Assembly: GCA_963843945.1 (NCBI GenBank)
Contig: CAWJMF010000002.1
Location: forward strand, 124,001 to 188,000
Direction of reading: 5' to 3'
DNA from: CAWJMF01 sp963843945
GTDB taxonomy: Bacteria > Vulcanimicrobiota > Vulcanimicrobiia > Vulcanimicrobiales > Vulcanimicrobiaceae
DNA length: 64,000 bases
Shown: one piece after another, positions 16,678 to 25,882 of the stretch
How positions within the stretch are numbered: position 1 is the stretch's first letter
Layout of the letters: each line of letters opens with the position of its first letter
The notes under the pieces: model-generated
Seen by the model: the letters and a program-made list of their open reading frames with translations, nothing else
The model's database searches: none
Told to the model about the DNA's origin: nothing
Position numbers and translations under genes: made by a program

Positions 16678-16711
16678 CAAGGGAGGTTGCCCAGAACCTC
16701 CCTTGTTTTCG
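16678..16711 (+). terminator. Rho-independent terminator of the Flp pilin
   Basis: Perfect 11-bp stem CAAGGGAGGTT/AACCTCCCTTG (16678-16688 and 16695-16705) with loop GCCCAG, then TTTT. The same stem could stop aceB readthrough from the other side only poorly, since its T tract is on the plus strand. Confidence 0.92.
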
Positions 16712-16732
16712 TTGCCTTCAGCCAGTACCGAA

Positions 16733-18253
16733 CTAGACCGGGTCGAAAGCGTTCTGCGAAATCATTGCTTCGCCGATCGCTCGCGCTCGCTCCAGCGTGG
16801 CTCTTTGTTCCTCATCGGCGCCGCTTTCTAGACGCTTTAGCTCTTCGTCGAAGATCGCGGTCACTTCGGCGGCGGTGTGTACGCCGTGTCTGATCCGCTG
16901 CGCGATCATCAGGCGATAGATCCGGTCGGTCGCGAGATCTTCCATGTAGCCGTCGAGCAGACTCGCGCCCTTTCCGTTGAGGTAGCCGTTGCGGTAGCGG
17001 ATGACGGTACGCGCCGCCGCGTGGGTGCCTTGCGCCGTCGTCGCGCCGACGCCGGCGACGGAAGGGCGCAAATCCGGATGCGTTTCAAAGCCCGGCTTAT
17101 AGGTTGAGAGTTGATTGGGATCGGGGAATTGCGCGACCGCGATCGCGTTCTGATCGGGATGTCCAGTCCAGGCGCCGTCCATCAAACAAGTCGCCTCGTT
17201 TTTCTTGTCCTGCTCGAGCACCGCGAGCGCGCGCGCGTTGAGTTCGGGATCCTCGCGGCTCGGGTACAGCGCGGTCATGCCGCCGATCGCGAGCATGCCG
17301 TGCTTGTGTGCGATCGAGGGAATGAGCAGACGCAAGTTCTGAAAGAACGGAACGTCGTGAGGAATGGTGTTGCGATCGGGCAAGACCCACGCCGGGTCGT
17401 CGAGATTGAAGTGGATGAGGCTCGCCATGTAGTCCCAGCGGCCGAGGTTGAGACCGAGCAGATGCTCGCGCAGGTTGTACGCGAACTCTTCGAGTTCGTA
17501 CGCGAGCGGATGCGCTTCGACGAGCGCCATGCACTTTATCGCATCCTTCGGCTGGCCTTTACTCTCCGCGACGGCTTGAAAAACGTCGCGCCACCACAGC
17601 GCCTCTTCGGCCGACTCGGATTTGGGAATATAGATCGACAGCGGATGTTGCAAGCGCGAGAAGTCGACCTGATGCACGAGCAATGCAAGGTCGAAGAGCG
17701 AAGCCGAGGTGAGCTCGCCGGGGTAGATGCCGGCTTGACTGAGGTGCAGGCCGCGCACGCGCGTCCAAATCACCGTAGCCGACGGCGCGATCCCGACCGT
17801 TCCCCCGCGTTTTTTGTCTTCGTACGTCAGCTCGCCGTAGAGTGCGGCCAACACGTTCTGCATTCCGAGCAGCGTGTGATCCCACTCGTTGACCATCGAA
17901 TCTTCGAGGTCGAGCATCACGCCGGGCGCGCCGGAGTTGAGCATCTTGACGACAAGGTCGGCTTCGTCGGCGGGACCCGTCATCTGATTGCGCTGATCCC
18001 TAACCCACGCCGGCAGTTCGATACGCCAGTTTTCGGTCGTCGCCGCCGAGGGAGGACGGTACTGCGGCAAGCGGCCTGCCTGCGCCTCGGCGAGGACGCG
18101 CGTGCGCTTGCGCGCGAGCTCCTGTTGACGTGGCGCGAAGCGCTCGTGCAGCGGCCGGTAGAAAGCCGCGAAGCCGGCCGGCAGATCCCGGACGATGTCG
18201 AAGCCCGCGGGTGCGGTGCTCATGGGGGCGAGCTCGCTTTGCGCGAGGGTCAC
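16733..18253 (-). CDS. aceB: Malate synthase A
   Basis: Condenses glyoxylate and acetyl-CoA to malate in the glyoxylate bypass. The 506-residue protein has the class A features: NSGAPGVMLDLEDSM, WTRVRGLHL, LSIYIPKSESAEEALWW, LGRWDYMASLIHF and CLMDGAWTGHPDQ, and the HGVHTAAEVTAIFDEE end. GTG 18253 is preferred because AAGGAG lies 7 bases upstream; ATG 18223 is also possible. No isocitrate lyase lies next to it. The upstream neighbour on the same strand, 90 bases away, is a membrane GT87-type gene, which may share the transcript. Confidence 0.95.
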   Translation of the reverse strand: MTLAQSELAPMSTAPAGFDIVRDLPAGFAAFYRPLHERFAPRQQELARKRTRVLAEAQAGRLPQYRPPSAATTENWRIELPAWVRDQRNQMTGPADEADLVVKMLNSGAPGVMLDLEDSMVNEWDHTLLGMQNVLAALYGELTYEDKKRGGTVGIAPSATVIWTRVRGLHLSQAGIYPGELTSASLFDLALLVHQVDFSRLQHPLSIYIPKSESAEEALWWRDVFQAVAESKGQPKDAIKCMALVEAHPLAYELEEFAYNLREHLLGLNLGRWDYMASLIHFNLDDPAWVLPDRNTIPHDVPFFQNLRLLIPSIAHKHGMLAIGGMTALYPSREDPELNARALAVLEQDKKNEATCLMDGAWTGHPDQNAIAVAQFPDPNQLSTYKPGFETHPDLRPSVAGVGATTAQGTHAAARTVIRYRNGYLNGKGASLLDGYMEDLATDRIYRLMIAQRIRHGVHTAAEVTAIFDEELKRLESGADEEQRATLERARAIGEAMISQNAFDPV

Positions 18254-18343
18254 GGTGGCGCTCCTTCGATGTGCTCTTCGCCGGCGCAAACGAGGCCGGC
18301 GACTCGGAGGGCCTTCCGCCCGTTCACATTCGACCCATTTCCA

Positions 18344-19783
18344 TCAGGCGCGAACGTTTCCGGACCTCCAAAGACCGCGCCGCGCGACGAGTGCGAGCGC
18401 GAAGTAGGCGAGGGCCAGCAAACCGGCAAGCGTCGGAGCGCGCGCCAGATCGAAGGCGAGCAGGTTGGCGTGCGCGACTGTCTCGACGTAGAGACGCCAA
18501 CTCGTTTCGGCGAGCGCTTGCGGGTCGTAGGCGGCCGCGAGGAGGGCGTCGGGAGAGGGGACCGGCGCCTGCGCCAATGCCGTCAGCAGCCCGATGTAGA
18601 GGATCGCGGCGAGGGCAACGACGCCGCTCGCAAGCGCGCGCGCCCCGCCGAGAGCGCGGGTGAGGACGCCTGCGACGAGCCCGGCCAAGAGACCGAAAGC
18701 CGTGCCGAGCGTCGTGAACTGGACCCATGGGATTGCCAGCAACACGAGAACGGCGACGAGCGCGCGGCGCAAGGCCGGAACCCGCGCCGCCAGCAACAGC
18801 GCACAGGGAATTGCCGCTGGGATCTGCGCGATGTGGGAGAAGGGGCCGCCGACCAGGGCGAGTGCCGGCGGCAGCGCGGCGACCAGTCCGGGGCTGCGGA
18901 GGCGCGCTGCCAGCGGCCCTGCGATGGCGCAACCCAGTGCCAGGCTGGCGAGATACGAGAGGGTCCCGAGCCGCAGCGCGAGTCCCTCGCCGGCGCCGAG
19001 CCGGTGCACGAAGTAACTGAGACTGAACTGCTTTTCGTTGGTCAGCTCGGACAGCGCGTGAGCCGGCACGACCGCGCGCCCGTACTCCAGGACCGTCCCG
19101 GAGCCGACCAGCAACAGGGATAGCGCGACGCAGGTTAGGCCGGCCAGCGCGAGCGGCAGCCGGGAGCCACCGCGCCAGACGAACAGAGCGATGCAGGCCG
19201 GAAGGCCGACGTGGGGCTCGAGCATCGACAGGGCCGCAGCCCAGCCGGCTGCGGCGTCGCGCCGTTCGCCGGCAAACATCGCTGCGAGGGTCAGGCCCGC
19301 GATGGCGAGCGGCGCGATCTGCCCGAGCGCGATCGAAGCGTATCCGTCGCCCAGCACGAAGGCGGCGACGAGTGCGCTCCACGGCAGGGCGGTCGCACGC
19401 CGCATCGCGGCGACCGACACGCCGAGCGCGAACAGGAGCGTGACCGCCCAGAGGCCGGCGGCGGCCGGATACGGCAGGCGCGAGAGCAGAGCAAAGGGCG
19501 CCAGCGCGTAGGGCGGCAAGGGCGCCGGAACGGCGAGCGCGGGACGCCCGGTCGAGAACGGCGCGGGCTGCGCCCGACGCTCGCAACTGCCGAGCGGCTC
19601 GGCCCGGTAGGGATCCGCGCCGCCGGCTAGTGCCGCTCCCGCGCAGTAGAAAGCGTTGAAGTCGCGCAGGATGCCGCTCGGCCGCGCGGCCGAATCGAGC
19701 AGCAAGAGCGCGCCGAAGGCCAGCGCGAGCGCGATGAGGCCGAGCGTCGTCGTACGGCGAGCGTTCCGCGCCGGGTCGTCCAT
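18344..19783 (-). CDS. Multi-pass membrane protein, GT87/DUF2029-like
   Basis: A 479-residue protein with about ten membrane helices. The N-terminal part DFNAFYCAGAALAGGADPYR after the first helix is typical of the DUF2029/GT87 polyprenol-phosphate-mannose-type glycosyltransferases, with an acidic residue in the first periplasmic loop. ATG 19783 starts directly before the first helix; the frame is open much further upstream but without coding character. Substrate unknown. It points toward aceB on the minus strand and is divergent from the MNIO gene. Confidence 0.75.
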   Translation of the reverse strand: MDDPARNARRTTTLGLIALALAFGALLLLDSAARPSGILRDFNAFYCAGAALAGGADPYRAEPLGSCERRAQPAPFSTGRPALAVPAPLPPYALAPFALLSRLPYPAAAGLWAVTLLFALGVSVAAMRRATALPWSALVAAFVLGDGYASIALGQIAPLAIAGLTLAAMFAGERRDAAAGWAAALSMLEPHVGLPACIALFVWRGGSRLPLALAGLTCVALSLLLVGSGTVLEYGRAVVPAHALSELTNEKQFSLSYFVHRLGAGEGLALRLGTLSYLASLALGCAIAGPLAARLRSPGLVAALPPALALVGGPFSHIAQIPAAIPCALLLAARVPALRRALVAVLVLLAIPWVQFTTLGTAFGLLAGLVAGVLTRALGGARALASGVVALAAILYIGLLTALAQAPVPSPDALLAAAYDPQALAETSWRLYVETVAHANLLAFDLARAPTLAGLLALAYFALALVARRGLWRSGNVRA

Positions 19784-19860
19784 TCCCAGACTATCGGCCT
19801 GCCCGCGCGCTTTTCCCGGCTGGGGACGATTTGAGGACGGCGGACATGCTCCGATGAGGC

Positions 19861-21321
19861 ATGCTTTCACCTTCCCGGGAGCTCGGCGTCGGCGTCGTGT
19901 ACTCGCCCGCCCTCGCCGCGGTCCTCGACCTTTCGGCCGTCGACGTCCTCGAGGTCGAACCGCGCATGTTCTGGCATCCGGCGGACGGTGGCGAGATGCG
20001 TCTCGACCTCGAGGCTCTCGGCCGTCTGCAGGCGCTGCCGCAGCCGAAGGTCGTGCACAGCGCGGCGCTTCCCGTCGGCGGCAGCCTTCCGTTCGAACCC
20101 GCCGCGCTCGGACTCTTGCGACGCAGCGTGGAAATTCTCGGAGCACGCTACGTCAGTCAGCACCTCGGGTTCGATCGCGTCGAAACGGCCGGCGAAGAGC
20201 GGTTCACCGGCATGTTGCTTCCGGCGCACCGCACCGAAAGCGGCGCGCGCCGCGCGGCGGCCGCCCTGCGCGAATTGCGCGCGGCGCTCGGCGTCGATGT
20301 CACCTTCGAAACCGGCGTGAGTTATCTGCGTCGGTCCGAAGGCGAGATGCCCGACGGCGACTTCTTCGCGCGCGTCGCGTCGGACGCCGATTGCGGCATC
20401 CTGCTGGATTTGCACGACGTCGTCACCAACGAACGCAACGGCGGCGATCGCGCTTACGAAGTGATTGCGGCGTTGCCGCGCGAGCGCGTGTGGCAGCTTC
20501 ACTTGGCCGGCGGCTACGCCTACGGCGGATTTTGGATCGACGCGCACAGCGGAGCGATCGATCCGTACGCCTTCGAGTTGGCCGAAGCGACGGTCGGCGA
20601 GTTTCCCAACCTGCGCGCGATCGTTTTCGAGATCGCACCTGAGTTCGTGGCCAATCTCACGCCCGAAGGCGCGGCGGAACAACTCGAGCTCCTGCGCAGC
20701 CTCTGGCGCCGCCGTGCGCGGCGCCGGACGGTTTCGTCGTGCGCACCGCTGGCCGGTCCCGAAGATCCGTCCGGCGTCGAACTCAACGATTGGGAACGCG
20801 CGCTCGCCTCGATCGCGCTCGGGCGCATTCCCGAAGGACCGTTTGCCGCGCTCGCGGCCGATCCGGCGGCCGCCCTGCTCAGCGACCTCGTCGACGGCGC
20901 GCGCGAGGCAACGTTGTTCGAGCGCGTTCCGCTGACGATGCGACTGCTCGGTGCTGCGCTCGGTGCGGCGGCGTTCCGCTCGCTGCTCTTTTCGTATCTC
21001 CGCGCTCGCTCGCCGGAGCCGTTCGGCGAACTCGAAGTGCGGCACTTCTTAGCATACGTCGAGCGCGAGGCCGCGATCGTCGCCTACCTCGACCGGGTCG
21101 TGGCCCTCGAGCGCGCCGCGCTCGCGGCCGCCGCCGGCGAACCGCAGGAGTTGCACTTCGATTGCGATCCGGCCCAATTGCTGGCCGCGCTCGCGGCGCG
21201 CAAAGCGCCGCGCGCGCTCCCAACCGGCGATTACGTGGTTCGGCTGCGCGAAACCGCGATGGATATCGTCGATTGCAGCGGCCCGCTACGCAGCAGCCGA
21301 ACTGCACGGCGCAGCGCGTAG
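19861..21321 (+). CDS. MNIO (DUF692) family enzyme fused to an uncharacterised C-terminal domain
   Basis: The first 270 or so residues follow the multinuclear non-heme iron oxidase (MNIO, DUF692, BufB/MbnB) plan: VVHSAALPVG (His66), VSQHLGF (His101), VTFETG (Glu150), LLDLHDVVTN (Asp183, His185), WQLHLAGG (His214), FWIDAHSG (Asp227, His229) and AIVFEIAPE (Glu257). Classical members read SEHL and EN where this one has SQHL and ET, so it is a divergent branch. The remaining 210 residues are helical and occupy the place of the usual separate partner protein (BufC/MbnC type), though I cannot show homology. MNIO enzymes modify cysteine-containing peptides; no precursor peptide gene is visible nearby. 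Total 486 residues. Confidence 0.75.
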   Translation: MLSPSRELGVGVVYSPALAAVLDLSAVDVLEVEPRMFWHPADGGEMRLDLEALGRLQALPQPKVVHSAALPVGGSLPFEPAALGLLRRSVEILGARYVSQHLGFDRVETAGEERFTGMLLPAHRTESGARRAAAALRELRAALGVDVTFETGVSYLRRSEGEMPDGDFFARVASDADCGILLDLHDVVTNERNGGDRAYEVIAALPRERVWQLHLAGGYAYGGFWIDAHSGAIDPYAFELAEATVGEFPNLRAIVFEIAPEFVANLTPEGAAEQLELLRSLWRRRARRRTVSSCAPLAGPEDPSGVELNDWERALASIALGRIPEGPFAALAADPAAALLSDLVDGAREATLFERVPLTMRLLGAALGAAAFRSLLFSYLRARSPEPFGELEVRHFLAYVEREAAIVAYLDRVVALERAALAAAAGEPQELHFDCDPAQLLAALAARKAPRALPTGDYVVRLRETAMDIVDCSGPLRSSRTARRSA

Positions 21322-21383
21322 CCGCGCGCAGGGCGCGAGCGCTCTGCCGCTAACCTTCCGCTACCCGGGGTCGGAGAGGTCTT

Positions 21384-24005
21384 ATGACGCGATGCTGTTT
21401 GACGTTCGTCTTGTCGTTGACGGCTTTGAGCCTGCCGCTGAGCGTCCGGGCCGCGGCGCCCCCAGCGGCACCGAGCGTGTCGGCCGGCGCTCCCGCCGAC
21501 TACGCCACCTTCACCAAGGGGCTCACGCCCGAACGCGGCCTCTTCACGCTGTGGCGTAAAGAGGGAAAACTCTACTTGGAGTTGAGCAAAGCGCAACTCG
21601 ATACGGATTTCATCGAGACGGCCGTTCCGGCGAGCGGCCTCGGCGGCTACGGGGTGACCCCGGGTCTTCCGTACGTCCAGCTTCCGAGCGCGCGCATCGT
21701 TCGCTTCAGCCGAAACGGCGACAAGGTTGCCGTCACCTGGCCGAATACGTTTTTCGTCGCTCCGGCGGAGAGCGCGGCGGCACGCGCTGTCGCGCAAACC
21801 TTTGCCGCTTCGGTCATCGCGTTGGCTCCGGTCGTCGCTGCGGACGCCGGCGGCGAGAAAATCGTGTTGGATGCCGGCTTTTTTCTCGGCGACCTCGTCG
21901 ACTTGACCGACGCCTTGCGTCAGGGACTTGAAACCGACAAGAAGCCCGGTGCGGCCTATCGCCTCGACGAAACGCGCGGATACTTCGGCGCCACGAAGGC
22001 CTTCCCCGAAAACGTCATCATCGAGGCGGATCAAACCTTCGTTTCGGCGCAACCCCCCGATGCCTTCGACAACGTGATCGACGCGCGCGCCATCCAAATC
22101 AACGTCAAATACAATCTCGCGCAAGCTCCGCCCGCCGGCAGCTACGTGCCGCGTCTTGCCGACGACCGCGTCGGCTACTATCCGAACATCCAACTCCAGT
22201 TCGGAAGCGACGCCGTGCGCGAGCGTCAAGTCCGTCAGATCGTCCGCTGGAATCTGGCGCGCCATCCGATGACGTACTACATCAGCAACACCGTGCCCGA
22301 GCAATACCGGGCCACGATACGCGATGCGCTCCTAGAGTGGAATAAAGCCTTCGCGAAGATCGGCTACCCGGAAGCGGTCGTCGTGAAGGACCAGCCTGAC
22401 GATCCCAACTGGGACCCCGACGATATCCGCTACAGCACCGTGCATTGGCTGACACAGTCGAGCGGCGGCGGCTACGCTCAATCGGGCATGGTCTACGATC
22501 CGCGCACCGGCGAAATGATCCACACCTCGATCGTCATCGATGCGGACCTGGTGAGATTTCCCTACATCGAATATCCGGACTTCACGGCACCGGTCCGCGA
22601 GGAGGCGGAACGCGCGGGTTTTGCAGCGCGTGAAGCGGCCTTTGCGGCCGGCGCACACGCCGGCGCAGCGTTCGGTCTCGCGGCCTTGCGCGCGAGCCGG
22701 CGAGGTTCCGCTCGATCGCGTGCCGCAATCGTACGTGCAAGGTTTTCTGAAATCGATCGTGCTGCACGAATCGGGCCACGGCTGGGGACTGCAGCACAAT
22801 TTCATCGCTTCCGAGGCCTATACCGCCAAGCAAATCCAATCCAAGGCTTTTACCGCGCAGTACGGCATTTCGAGCTCGGTCATGGAGTATATTCCGACCA
22901 ACGTCTGGCCGAAGGGCACCTCGACCGGCAGCTATTTCCAGACCGTGCTGGGGCCTTACGACTACTATGCGATCAAGTGGGGCTATGCGGCGATTCCCGG
23001 GGCCGCGACGCCCGAGGCGGAAGTGGCGACGCTCAATCAGTGGGCTTCGGTTTGGAGCGATCCGCGCTACCGGTTCGCGATGGACGAAGACGTTTCGTGG
23101 GGCGACGCACACGCGATCGATCCGCGCATCGACCAGTTCGACTTGACCGACGACAACCTCGGATGGTGCGAGGCGCAACTCGCGGTCTCGGCGACGCTCG
23201 TCCGCGGAATCCAGCGGCGCTTCACGCAGCCCGGGGAAACGCACGATCCCTTGCGCCAAGCGTTCGGCGTCGCGCTTATCCCGCTGCGCGTCTGCAGCGG
23301 CGTTGCGTGGCACTACCTCGGCGGCGAGGAGCTGTCGCGGGCTCATCTCGGCGATCCGCACGCCGCGGCCCCGCTGGAACCCGTGTCGCGCGCGGCTTCG
23401 AGGCGGGCCTTCGGACTACTCGACGCGCACCTGTTGGGCGCGGCTTCCTGGAACGTCTCGCCGAGCTTGCTGCGTCAGATGGTCTACACGGAGTGGGTGA
23501 CGGACATTCCCGCGCCGTCGTGGGCGTACGATCCGCCGCTGCGGCACGATGTCCCGCTGGCCACGCTCGCCCTCGGGATGCAACAGCAGACGCTCGCCGC
23601 GATGTTCCGGCCGCTCTTGTTGCAACGGATCGACGACCTTCCGCTCAAATACTCGCGCGGGAGCACGATGGATTTGGCCGATCTCTTCGCTGGACGCAGG
23701 CCTCGATCTTCGGCGATCTCGTCGAGGGAAAGGCGCCTGGGGGTCAATGCGATCCATCGGAACTTGCAGCAGCTGTACGCGCGCGTGCTCGCCAAGATGG
23801 TCCTTTCGCCGGCGCCGGGACGCCATACGATGCCCGGTCGTCTGGCCCGCGCCGAACTCAAGGCGCTCCGGCACGACGTTGCGATTGCAAGATGCCGGGA
23901 CGCGGGCTCGACGCGATGACGCAGGCGCATCTCGCCGCACTCGCGGATGTGGCAGATCAGGCGCTTTCGGCCAAAACCGTGATACCGTCGGGCGCCCAGC
24001 CATAG
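21384..24005 (+). CDS. Secreted zinc metalloprotease (DUF5117/DUF4953-like), multiple frameshifts
   Basis: A signal peptide (about residues 1-24) precedes a DUF5117-like domain (KGLTPERGLFTLWRKEGKLY, then the DTDFIETAVPASGLG region) and a catalytic part with the zinc motif HESGHGWGLQHNF (near 22760-22800). The protein is spread over two frames: an extra base near 22690, then alternating losses and gains near 23690, 23740, 23820, 23850 and 23900. The conserved pieces (SIFGDLVEGKA, NAIHRNLQQLYARVLAKM, KMPGRGLDAM) line up once the shifts are bridged, giving about 870 residues. Either the local sequence is poor or the gene is newly broken. A GGAGAGG ribosome site precedes the ATG. Confidence 0.75.
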   Translation: MTRCCLTFVLSLTALSLPLSVRAAAPPAAPSVSAGAPADYATFTKGLTPERGLFTLWRKEGKLYLELSKAQLDTDFIETAVPASGLGGYGVTPGLPYVQLPSARIVRFSRNGDKVAVTWPNTFFVAPAESAAARAVAQTFAASVIALAPVVAADAGGEKIVLDAGFFLGDLVDLTDALRQGLETDKKPGAAYRLDETRGYFGATKAFPENVIIEADQTFVSAQPPDAFDNVIDARAIQINVKYNLAQAPPAGSYVPRLADDRVGYYPNIQLQFGSDAVRERQVRQIVRWNLARHPMTYYISNTVPEQYRATIRDALLEWNKAFAKIGYPEAVVVKDQPDDPNWDPDDIRYSTVHWLTQSSGGGYAQSGMVYDPRTGEMIHTSIVIDADLVRFPYIEYPDFTAPVREEAERAGFAAREAAFAAGAHAGAAFGLAALRASRRGSARSRAAIVRARFSEIDRAARIGPRLGTAAQFHRFRGLYRQANPIQGFYRAVRHFELGHGVYSDQRLAEGHLDRQLFPDRAGALRLLCDQVGLCGDSRGRDARGGSGDAQSVGFGLERSALPVRDGRRRFVGRRTRDRSAHRPVRLDRRQPRMVRGATRGLGDARPRNPAALHAARGNARSLAPSVRRRAYPAARLQRRCVALPRRRGAVAGSSRRSARRGPAGTRVARGFEAGLRTTRRAPVGRGFLERLAELAASDGLHGVGDGHSRAVVGVRSAAAARCPAGHARPRDATADARRDVPAALVATDRRPSAQILAREHDGFGRSLRWTQASIFGDLVEGKAPGGQCDPSELAAAVRARARQDGPFAGAGTPYDARSSGPRRTQGAPARRCDCKMPGRGLDAMTQAHLAALADVADQALSAKTVIPSGAQP

Positions 24006-24036
24006 CGGCCGCAGCCGCTAGCCGGAAAGGCAGTGC

Positions 24037-24411
24037 ATGTCGACTCCCGATTCGTACACGCAAGAGGAACTCGCCGCCGCGGGCCTTACCACCGAACTCG
24101 TCCTGGGCGTGGCGTTTATCGACGACGGCAAGGGCAATATCCGGCGCGCGTTTCTGACGGAAGGCGACGCCGCGATGGTAACCGGCGGCGAGCGTATCGT
24201 CGGCATCGTCGCGCCGCCCGCCAACCTATGCCTCGTTCGCGACACCTCGACGACGGCAAGCGAGGGCAAGCCCGGCGACCCGCCGGCAACGCTGGGGACC
24301 GCACGCCTGGATTCGGACGGCCACCTGAATGTCGGCGAACCGTGGGCCGTCAAAACGCGCGAGGCGCTCGCCTGGCACGCCGAGCTGAGCCGGCTGCGCG
24401 GCGGAGGCTAG
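24037..24411 (+). CDS. Hypothetical protein
   Basis: A 124-residue protein I do not recognise. It has no signal peptide or membrane helix, begins MSTPDSYTQEELAAAGL, and shows alternating hydrophobic strands (LVLGVAFIDDGKGN, RIVGIVAP). A GGAAAGG ribosome site lies 7 bases before the ATG. It follows the metalloprotease gene by 31 bases and may be co-transcribed, and it ends 44 bases before tRNA-Arg. Confidence 0.6.
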   Translation: MSTPDSYTQEELAAAGLTTELVLGVAFIDDGKGNIRRAFLTEGDAAMVTGGERIVGIVAPPANLCLVRDTSTTASEGKPGDPPATLGTARLDSDGHLNVGEPWAVKTREALAWHAELSRLRGGG

Positions 24412-24455
24412 CTTCGAGGGGGTTTCCGCCCGGGAGCGGGCAATTTTGTGGCTGC

Positions 24456-24530
24456 GCGCCCGTAGCTCAATTTGGATAGAGCGGGGGACTCCTAAGCCTC
24501 AGGTTGGACGTTCGAATCGTCTCGGGCGCA
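24456..24530 (+). tRNA. tRNA-Arg (anticodon CCT)
   Basis: Acceptor GCGCCCG/CGGGCGC, D arm AGCTCAATTTGGATAGAGC, anticodon loop CTCCTAA (anticodon CCT), T arm GGACG-TTCGAAT-CGTCT, discriminator A and encoded CCA just after. The closing pair of the anticodon stem (A with G) is mismatched. Confidence 0.9.
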
Positions 24531-24576
24531 CCAGATTCCCAGCCGGCGGGACGTCCGGGCAGGAGACTCCTTCCCG

Positions 24577-24605
24577 TTGCCAGTCCCCTCCGGACCTGGT
24601 ATACT
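24577..24605 (+). promoter_or_regulatory. Sigma-70-type promoter for rpmG-trnW-secE-nusG
   Basis: TTGCCA (24577-24582), 17 bases, TATACT (24600-24605), about 75 bases before the rpmG ATG. Confidence 0.8.
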
Positions 24606-24678
24606 GTCGGCGAACGGGCCGCGCGTCCGTTTTCTTTATGTTCGAATTTGACGGACCGCAGGTCACAGGGCAAGTGAG

Positions 24679-24843
24679 ATGGCAAAAAAAGAGAATCGTG
24701 TGATGGTGGTACTGGCATGCAACGAGTGCAAACGCCGCAACTACAACACGCAAAAGAACCGGCAGCACAATAGCGACCGCATGGAATTGTCGAAGTACTG
24801 CCGTTGGTGCCGCTGCCACCGTCCGCATCGTGAGACGAAATAG
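24679..24843 (+). CDS. rpmG: 50S ribosomal protein L33
   Basis: A 54-residue L33 with both zinc-binding cysteine pairs (ACNECK and YCRWCR) and the NYNTQKNR segment; the ending RPHRETK is typical. It is followed after 14 bases by tRNA-Trp and then secE and nusG, the classical order rpmG-trnW-secE-nusG. The cysteine-containing (zinc) form is encoded. Confidence 0.95.
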   Translation: MAKKENRVMVVLACNECKRRNYNTQKNRQHNSDRMELSKYCRWCRCHRPHRETK

Positions 24844-24857
24844 CGGGCATAAGCCGT

Positions 24858-24930
24858 AGGGCGGTAGCTCAATTGGTAGAGTTGCGGTCTCCAAAACCGT
24901 CGGTTGCAGGTTCGAGTCCTGTCCGCCCTG
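24858..24930 (+). tRNA. tRNA-Trp (anticodon CCA)
   Basis: Acceptor AGGGCGG/CCGCCCT, anticodon loop CTCCAAA (anticodon CCA) in stem GCGGT/ACCGT with one mismatch-prone end pair, T arm GCAGG-TTCGAGT-CCTGT, encoded CCA. Lies between rpmG and secE, as in many bacteria. Confidence 0.94.
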
Positions 24931-24958
24931 CCAATACTTTCCGGAGGAAGCCACGAGG

Positions 24959-25252
24959 ATGAACAGGCCAACGGGTGGAGGCGGTACGACGGCGCGACCA
25001 GGCGGTCCGGCGCGAACCGGCACGCCCACGCGCCCGGTGCAGCGCCCCGGTGCGAATCGCGCGGCGACGCCGGCGACCGTTCAAGAATTTTTCCGCTCGC
25101 TCGTCGCCGAGATGCGGCGCGTCACCTGGCCCACCCGGCAAGAGGCGATCTCCGCGACCATTTTGACCATCGGCCTCGTCGTCGTGGTCGGCTTCTATAC
25201 GTTCGCCGTCGATTGGGCCTTCGGCGCCCTCTTCGCCCTGGTGCATAAGTAA
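24959..25252 (+). CDS. secE: Preprotein translocase subunit SecE
   Basis: A 97-residue SecE with a Gly/Pro/Thr-rich N-terminal extension of about 38 residues, the amphipathic helix VQEFFRSLVAEMRRVTWPTRQEA and one C-terminal membrane helix (about 67-92). This is the minimal one-helix form. It is part of the SecYEG channel. A GGAGG lies upstream of the ATG and nusG follows after 4 bases. Confidence 0.95.
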   Translation: MNRPTGGGGTTARPGGPARTGTPTRPVQRPGANRAATPATVQEFFRSLVAEMRRVTWPTRQEAISATILTIGLVVVVGFYTFAVDWAFGALFALVHK

Positions 25253-25256
25253 GAAT

Positions 25257-25862
25257 ATGGAAAGCGTAGAGAACGCGGAATCGGCGAGCGCGACGCTCGC
25301 CCCGTCGACCGCTCCGTCCAAGAAAGACGAGCGGCGCAAGTGGTACGTCATTCACACCTACTCGGGTTACGAGAACAAGGTGAAGGCGAACCTCGAGCGC
25401 CGCATCCATTCGATGAACATGCAGGAGAAGATCTTCCGCGTGCTCGTCCCGATGGAAGACGAAGTCGAGTTCAAGGACGGCAAGCGCAAAATCACGCCGA
25501 AGAAGGTTTTCCCGGGCTACGTCCTTGTCGAAATGGACATGGACGATCAGTCCTGGTACGTCGTGCGCAACACGTCCGGCGTAACCGGCTTCGTGGGGAG
25601 TCCCGGGGCCGGGGAGAAACCCAACCCCCTGCAGGAAAAAGAAGTCAAAACGATCCTCAAGCAAATGGGCATCGAAACACCCAAGCTTAAGATCGACTTT
25701 GCCAAGGGCGACCGCGTGAAGGTAACCAGCGGTCCGTTCTTCGATTTCACCGGCATCGTCGACGAAATCCAACCGGAGAAAGAAAAGGTTCGGGCTTTGA
25801 TCTCGATCTTCGGCCGCGAAACGCCGGTCGAACTCGAGTTCTATCAAATCGAAAAAGTGTAG
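25257..25862 (+). CDS. nusG: Transcription termination/antitermination factor NusG
   Basis: A 201-residue NusG. A disordered N-terminal extension of about 26 residues precedes KWYVIHTYSGYENKVKANLE. The NGN domain continues to GFVGSPG, and the KOW domain contains FAKGDRVKVTSGPFFDFTGIVDEI. It binds RNA polymerase and couples to the ribosome or Rho. The usual next gene, rplK, is displaced about 1.3 kb by two unrelated genes. Confidence 0.96.
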   Translation: MESVENAESASATLAPSTAPSKKDERRKWYVIHTYSGYENKVKANLERRIHSMNMQEKIFRVLVPMEDEVEFKDGKRKITPKKVFPGYVLVEMDMDDQSWYVVRNTSGVTGFVGSPGAGEKPNPLQEKEVKTILKQMGIETPKLKIDFAKGDRVKVTSGPFFDFTGIVDEIQPEKEKVRALISIFGRETPVELEFYQIEKV

Positions 25863-25882
25863 CACGCGTCAGGAGGGTTCCC

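Noticed and set aside
17111..19123. Plus-strand open frame of about 670 codons
   Set aside because: It runs antisense through aceB and the GT87 gene, is rich in Arg/Gly, and has no domain; a GC-codon shadow.
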